From Pedococcus badiiscoriae (lineage in GTDB: Bacteria > Actinomycetota > Actinomycetes > Actinomycetales > Dermatophilaceae), in NCBI RefSeq assembly GCF_013408925.1, contig NZ_JACCAB010000001.1, positions 2,790,001 to 2,854,000 on the forward strand: a DNA stretch of 64,000 bases, in the 5' to 3' direction. Positions within the stretch are counted from its first letter, which is position 1, and the number at the start of each line of letters is the position of its first letter. A program made the translations under genes and the position numbers. The notes under the pieces were generated by a model. It was not told the origin of the DNA and made no database searches. It saw only the letters and a list, made by a program, of their open reading frames with translations. Positions 61,642-64,000 of this stretch are shown here, one piece after another.

Positions 61642-62268
61642 TCAGCCGCCGGAACGGTGGACCGAGACCGCGTAGCCCGACTCCGGTCGCCACGTGTCGC
61701 GGCCCCAGGTGCTGAACCGTCGCGTCAGGGTCAGACCGGCGACCTCGCAGGCCCGGTCGTAGTCCTCCAGGGGTGTCACCGGGCACCCTTGGGGCAGGTG
61801 CGAGGGGTCGAGCCCGAAGCCGGCGACCACGAGGCCGCCGGGTTGCAGGTGTGCGGACACCCGCGCCATGGCGTCGAGCAGGGTCCCGGGTGCCAGCAGC
61901 GGGATCACGTTGCCCGCCAGCACGGCGAGCTCGAACGCCTGCGAGCGCAGCTGTAGTCGGCTCAGGTCCTGACGCACCCAGGTCGTGGCCGGGTCGCGCT
62001 GCTCGGCCACCTCGATCATCGCCGCGTCCGCGTCGACGCCGACGCAGTGGTAGCCCAGGGCGGTCAGCTGGGTCGCGACCCGACCGGTGCCGCAGCCGGC
62101 ATCCAGCACGCGGGCGGGGGGAGTCAGCAGCGAGGCGACGAAGGCGGCTTCGCCGTGGATGTCCATGCCCTTGGCGGCCAGGTCGTCGAACCGCTGCTGG
62201 TAGGCGGTGGCCGCGCCCGGACCGCCGGACACCTCGGACCACCGGGTGCGGGGCTCCATCTCGGTCAC
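61642..62268 (-). CDS. SAM-dependent methyltransferase (class I)
   Basis: A 208-residue Rossmann-type methyltransferase. SAM motif I is RVLDAGCGTGRVATQL, the acidic residue after strand 2 is in HCVGVDADAAMIEVAEQ, and LAVLAGNVIPLLAPGT corresponds to motif IV. The substrate is unknown. GTG 62268 is preceded by TAGGCT exactly six bases upstream (62275-62280), so it is probably leaderless. A GGCGGCTGAGC sequence including the stop codon is duplicated just downstream. Confidence 0.88.
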   Translation of the reverse strand: MTEMEPRTRWSEVSGGPGAATAYQQRFDDLAAKGMDIHGEAAFVASLLTPPARVLDAGCGTGRVATQLTALGYHCVGVDADAAMIEVAEQRDPATTWVRQDLSRLQLRSQAFELAVLAGNVIPLLAPGTLLDAMARVSAHLQPGGLVVAGFGLDPSHLPQGCPVTPLEDYDRACEVAGLTLTRRFSTWGRDTWRPESGYAVSVHRSGG

Positions 62269-62307
62269 CCCTCCAGCCTAGATTCGGTTCGGGCGCAGGG
62301 GAACCCG

Positions 62308-63321
62308 TCAGCCGAGCTCGCGCAGCCCCGGCAGGACGCGGTCGGCGAACGTGCTCAGGAACCGGGCCTGGTCGTCACCGGGACCGTGGAAGACGAGGTG
62401 GTTGAAACCCCAGTCGACGTACGGTCTCACCGCGGCGACGACCTCCTCCGGGTCGTCCGACACGATCCACCGCGAGGCGACCTGCTCGTCCGGGAGGGCG
62501 TCACCGAGCCGCTCCATCTCCAGCGGGTCGCTGGTGCCGTGCTTCTGCTCGGCGGTCAGGGACAGCGGCGCCCAGAACCGGCAGTTGGTCACGGCCTGCT
62601 CACGGTCAGGATCCCAGGACAGCTTGATCTCGATCATCCTGTCGATGTCCTCGCGGGTGCGGCCCGACTTGTCGAGCCCCTCGTCCACGGCCGGCAGGAG
62701 CTTGTCGCGGTAGAGCTCCTCGCCCTTGCCGGAGGTGCAGATGAACCCGTCACCGGCCCGCCCGGCATACCGCGCCACGAGGGGGCCGCCGGCGGCGACG
62801 TAGACCGGCACCGGCTGGTCGGGCCGGTCGTAGACGGTCGCATCGACGACGCGGTAGTAGTCGCCCTCGAAGGTCACCCGATCCTCGGTCCACAGCCTGC
62901 GCATCAGGCTGACGGCCTCCCGCAGCCGGCCGAACCGCTCCTTGAACTCGGGCCACTCGTCGCCACCGACGGAGCCGACGACGACCTCGTTGAGGGCCTC
63001 CCCGGTGCCGACCCCCAGCACCACCCGGCCCGGGTACAGGGACCCGAGAGTGCCGAAGGCCTGCGCCACGACGGCGGGGTTGTAGCGGAAGGTCGGGGTC
63101 ATGACGGACGTCCCGAGCTGCACCCGCTCGGTCCGCTCGCCCAGCGCCGCCAGCCACGCGAGCGAGAAGGGGGCGTGACCCCCGTGGTGACGCCACGGCT
63201 GGAAGTGGTCGGAGATCAGCACGGTGTCCAGGCCGACCTGCTCGGCCAGCACGCCGAACTCCAGCAGGTCCCGGGGGGCGAACTGCTCGGCGGAGGCCTT
63301 GTATCCGATCCTCAGGGTCAT
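62308..63321 (-). CDS. fgd: F420-dependent glucose-6-phosphate dehydrogenase
   Basis: A 337-residue LLM-class enzyme oxidising glucose-6-phosphate with coenzyme F420. It follows mycobacterial Fgd1 nearly throughout: [91 protein letters not shown] and [18 protein letters not shown] 63321 lies six bases after TAGGGT (63328-63333) with no ribosome site. The gene implies that the organism makes F420 and uses it to feed reductases. Confidence 0.95.
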   Translation of the reverse strand: MTLRIGYKASAEQFAPRDLLEFGVLAEQVGLDTVLISDHFQPWRHHGGHAPFSLAWLAALGERTERVQLGTSVMTPTFRYNPAVVAQAFGTLGSLYPGRVVLGVGTGEALNEVVVGSVGGDEWPEFKERFGRLREAVSLMRRLWTEDRVTFEGDYYRVVDATVYDRPDQPVPVYVAAGGPLVARYAGRAGDGFICTSGKGEELYRDKLLPAVDEGLDKSGRTREDIDRMIEIKLSWDPDREQAVTNCRFWAPLSLTAEQKHGTSDPLEMERLGDALPDEQVASRWIVSDDPEEVVAAVRPYVDWGFNHLVFHGPGDDQARFLSTFADRVLPGLRELG

Positions 63322-63343
63322 GCCCTCACCCTAGGGCGGCCGG

Positions 63344-64000
63344 CTACTCGAGGAATGAGTTCTCGGGCGACGGGAAGGTGCCCGACGCGACATCGGCGGC
63401 GTAGGCGGACGCAGCGGCGCTGAGGGCTGCGCGCAGATCGGCGTACTTCTTCACGAAGCGAGGGGCCTTGCCACCGCGCAGGCCGGCCATGTCCTGCCAC
63501 ACGAGCACCTGCGCGTCGCAGTCCGGGCCCGCGCCGATGCCAATGGTCGGGATCCGCAGGACCTCGGTGACCCGGGCGGCCAGGGGAGCGGGCACCATCT
63601 CCATCACCACGGCGAAGCAGCCGGCCTTCTCCAGGGCGACCGCGTCCTCCACGAGCCGGTCGGCGCTGTCGCCACGGCCCTGCACCCGGTAGCCGCCGAG
63701 CACGTGCTCGCTCTGCGGCGTGAACCCGATGTGTCCCATCACCGGGATGCCGGCCCGGACGAGGAGCTCGACCTCGGGCACCATCGGCTTGCCACCCTCG
63801 AGCTTGACGGCGTGCGCCATGCCCTCCTTCATGAACCGGGTGGCCGTGGCGAGGGCCTGCTGCGGGCTGGCCTGGTACGAGCCGAAGGGAAGGTCTGCCA
63901 CCACCATGGCGTGCTTGGCGGCCGAGGTGACGGCGCGCACCAGCGGGACGAGGTGGTCCACCGTGACGGGGACGGTCGTCTCGAACCCGTAGACGTTGTT
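63344..64000 (-). CDS. panB: 3-methyl-2-oxobutanoate hydroxymethyltransferase, N-terminus beyond the window
   Basis: The last 218 residues of PanB, first step of pantothenate (CoA) synthesis; it adds a hydroxymethyl group from methylene-tetrahydrofolate. The frame is open to the right edge ([20 protein letters not shown]). Visible are [58 protein letters not shown], the catalytic glutamate in [15 protein letters not shown], and [19 protein letters not shown]. It lies 22 bases upstream of fgd on the same strand. Confidence 0.95.
   Translation of the reverse strand, partial: NNVYGFETTVPVTVDHLVPLVRAVTSAAKHAMVVADLPFGSYQASPQQALATATRFMKEGMAHAVKLEGGKPMVPEVELLVRAGIPVMGHIGFTPQSEHVLGGYRVQGRGDSADRLVEDAVALEKAGCFAVVMEMVPAPLAARVTEVLRIPTIGIGAGPDCDAQVLVWQDMAGLRGGKAPRFVKKYADLRAALSAAASAYAADVASGTFPSPENSFLE

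Overview
The window is a contiguous piece of a very GC-rich actinobacterial chromosome. Nearly every gene has a recognisable core actinobacterial counterpart. I infer a Micrococcales/Intrasporangiaceae-type organism from four things: a type II fatty-acid cluster (fabD-fabH-acpP-fabF with a PucR-type regulator), an F420-dependent glucose-6-phosphate dehydrogenase, a polyphosphate glucokinase, and the heavy GC bias. No prophage, insertion sequence, CRISPR array, plasmid gene or oriC was seen, and no gap between genes exceeds 300 bases.

Layout. 1-1.5 kb: end of a small membrane protein and an aminotransferase. 1.6-5 kb: glyS, then a SigE-family sigma factor with a translationally coupled membrane protein. 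5-8.6 kb: ABC exporter plus DesK/DesR-like two-component system. 8.6-15.4 kb: a frameshifted sulfurtransferase, dusB, a MocR-type regulator divergent from an amino-acid-type permease, a YdeI-like protein and dgt. 15.4-19.1 kb: fbpABC ferric iron importer with an IdeR/DtxR-type box. 19.3-21.9 kb: dnaG, a coupled unknown gene and tRNA-Asn. 22-25.3 kb: gluABCD glutamate importer. 25.4-31.7 kb: two small genes, FUSC/SDR divergent from a MarR regulator, an ANTAR protein, a GT87-like membrane protein, tRNA-Met, DUF3145 and a membrane protein. 31.7-36.7 kb: fabF, acpP, fabH, fabD and fasR. 36.8-43.5 kb: epimerase, aceE, fdhD, and a divergent pair of PH-domain membrane proteins. 43.7-46.6 kb: DUF3052, AhpE-type peroxiredoxin, GAF histidine kinase. 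46.6-51.2 kb: tRNA-Val, Nif3, zinc-ribbon protein, RNase H/phosphatase, rhodanese and metZ. 51.3-56.1 kb: CHAD protein, anion-type permease, yaaA, RNB ribonuclease and RNase P RNA. 56.1-59.7 kb: small protein, metallo-beta-lactamase-fold protein, and an iron-box-controlled small cysteine protein with an ABC transporter. 59.7-64 kb: ppgK, map, small protein, methyltransferase, fgd and partial panB.

The most interesting signals are mostly regulatory. (1) A 17/19 match to the IdeR/DtxR box overlaps the promoter of a small CCx5CxxC protein that overlaps an ABC transporter. (2) The octamer CGGCATAC/GTATGCCG is strongly over-represented, and long intergenic hairpins are built from it. (3) At least twelve genes have a TAnnnT hexamer exactly six bases before the start codon and no Shine-Dalgarno, a leaderless-transcript signature. 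(4) An array of five 14-bp repeats lies exactly between two divergent leaderless promoters (yaaA and the RNB ribonuclease). (5) The Nif3 start codon lies one base after the 3' end of a tRNA-Val gene. (6) The zinc-ribbon protein appears to start at CTG. (7) A perfect 11-bp inverted repeat lies between the MocR-type regulator and its likely target permease. (8) A one-base homopolymer frameshift splits the sulfurtransferase. All readings were made by eye; no database search was run.
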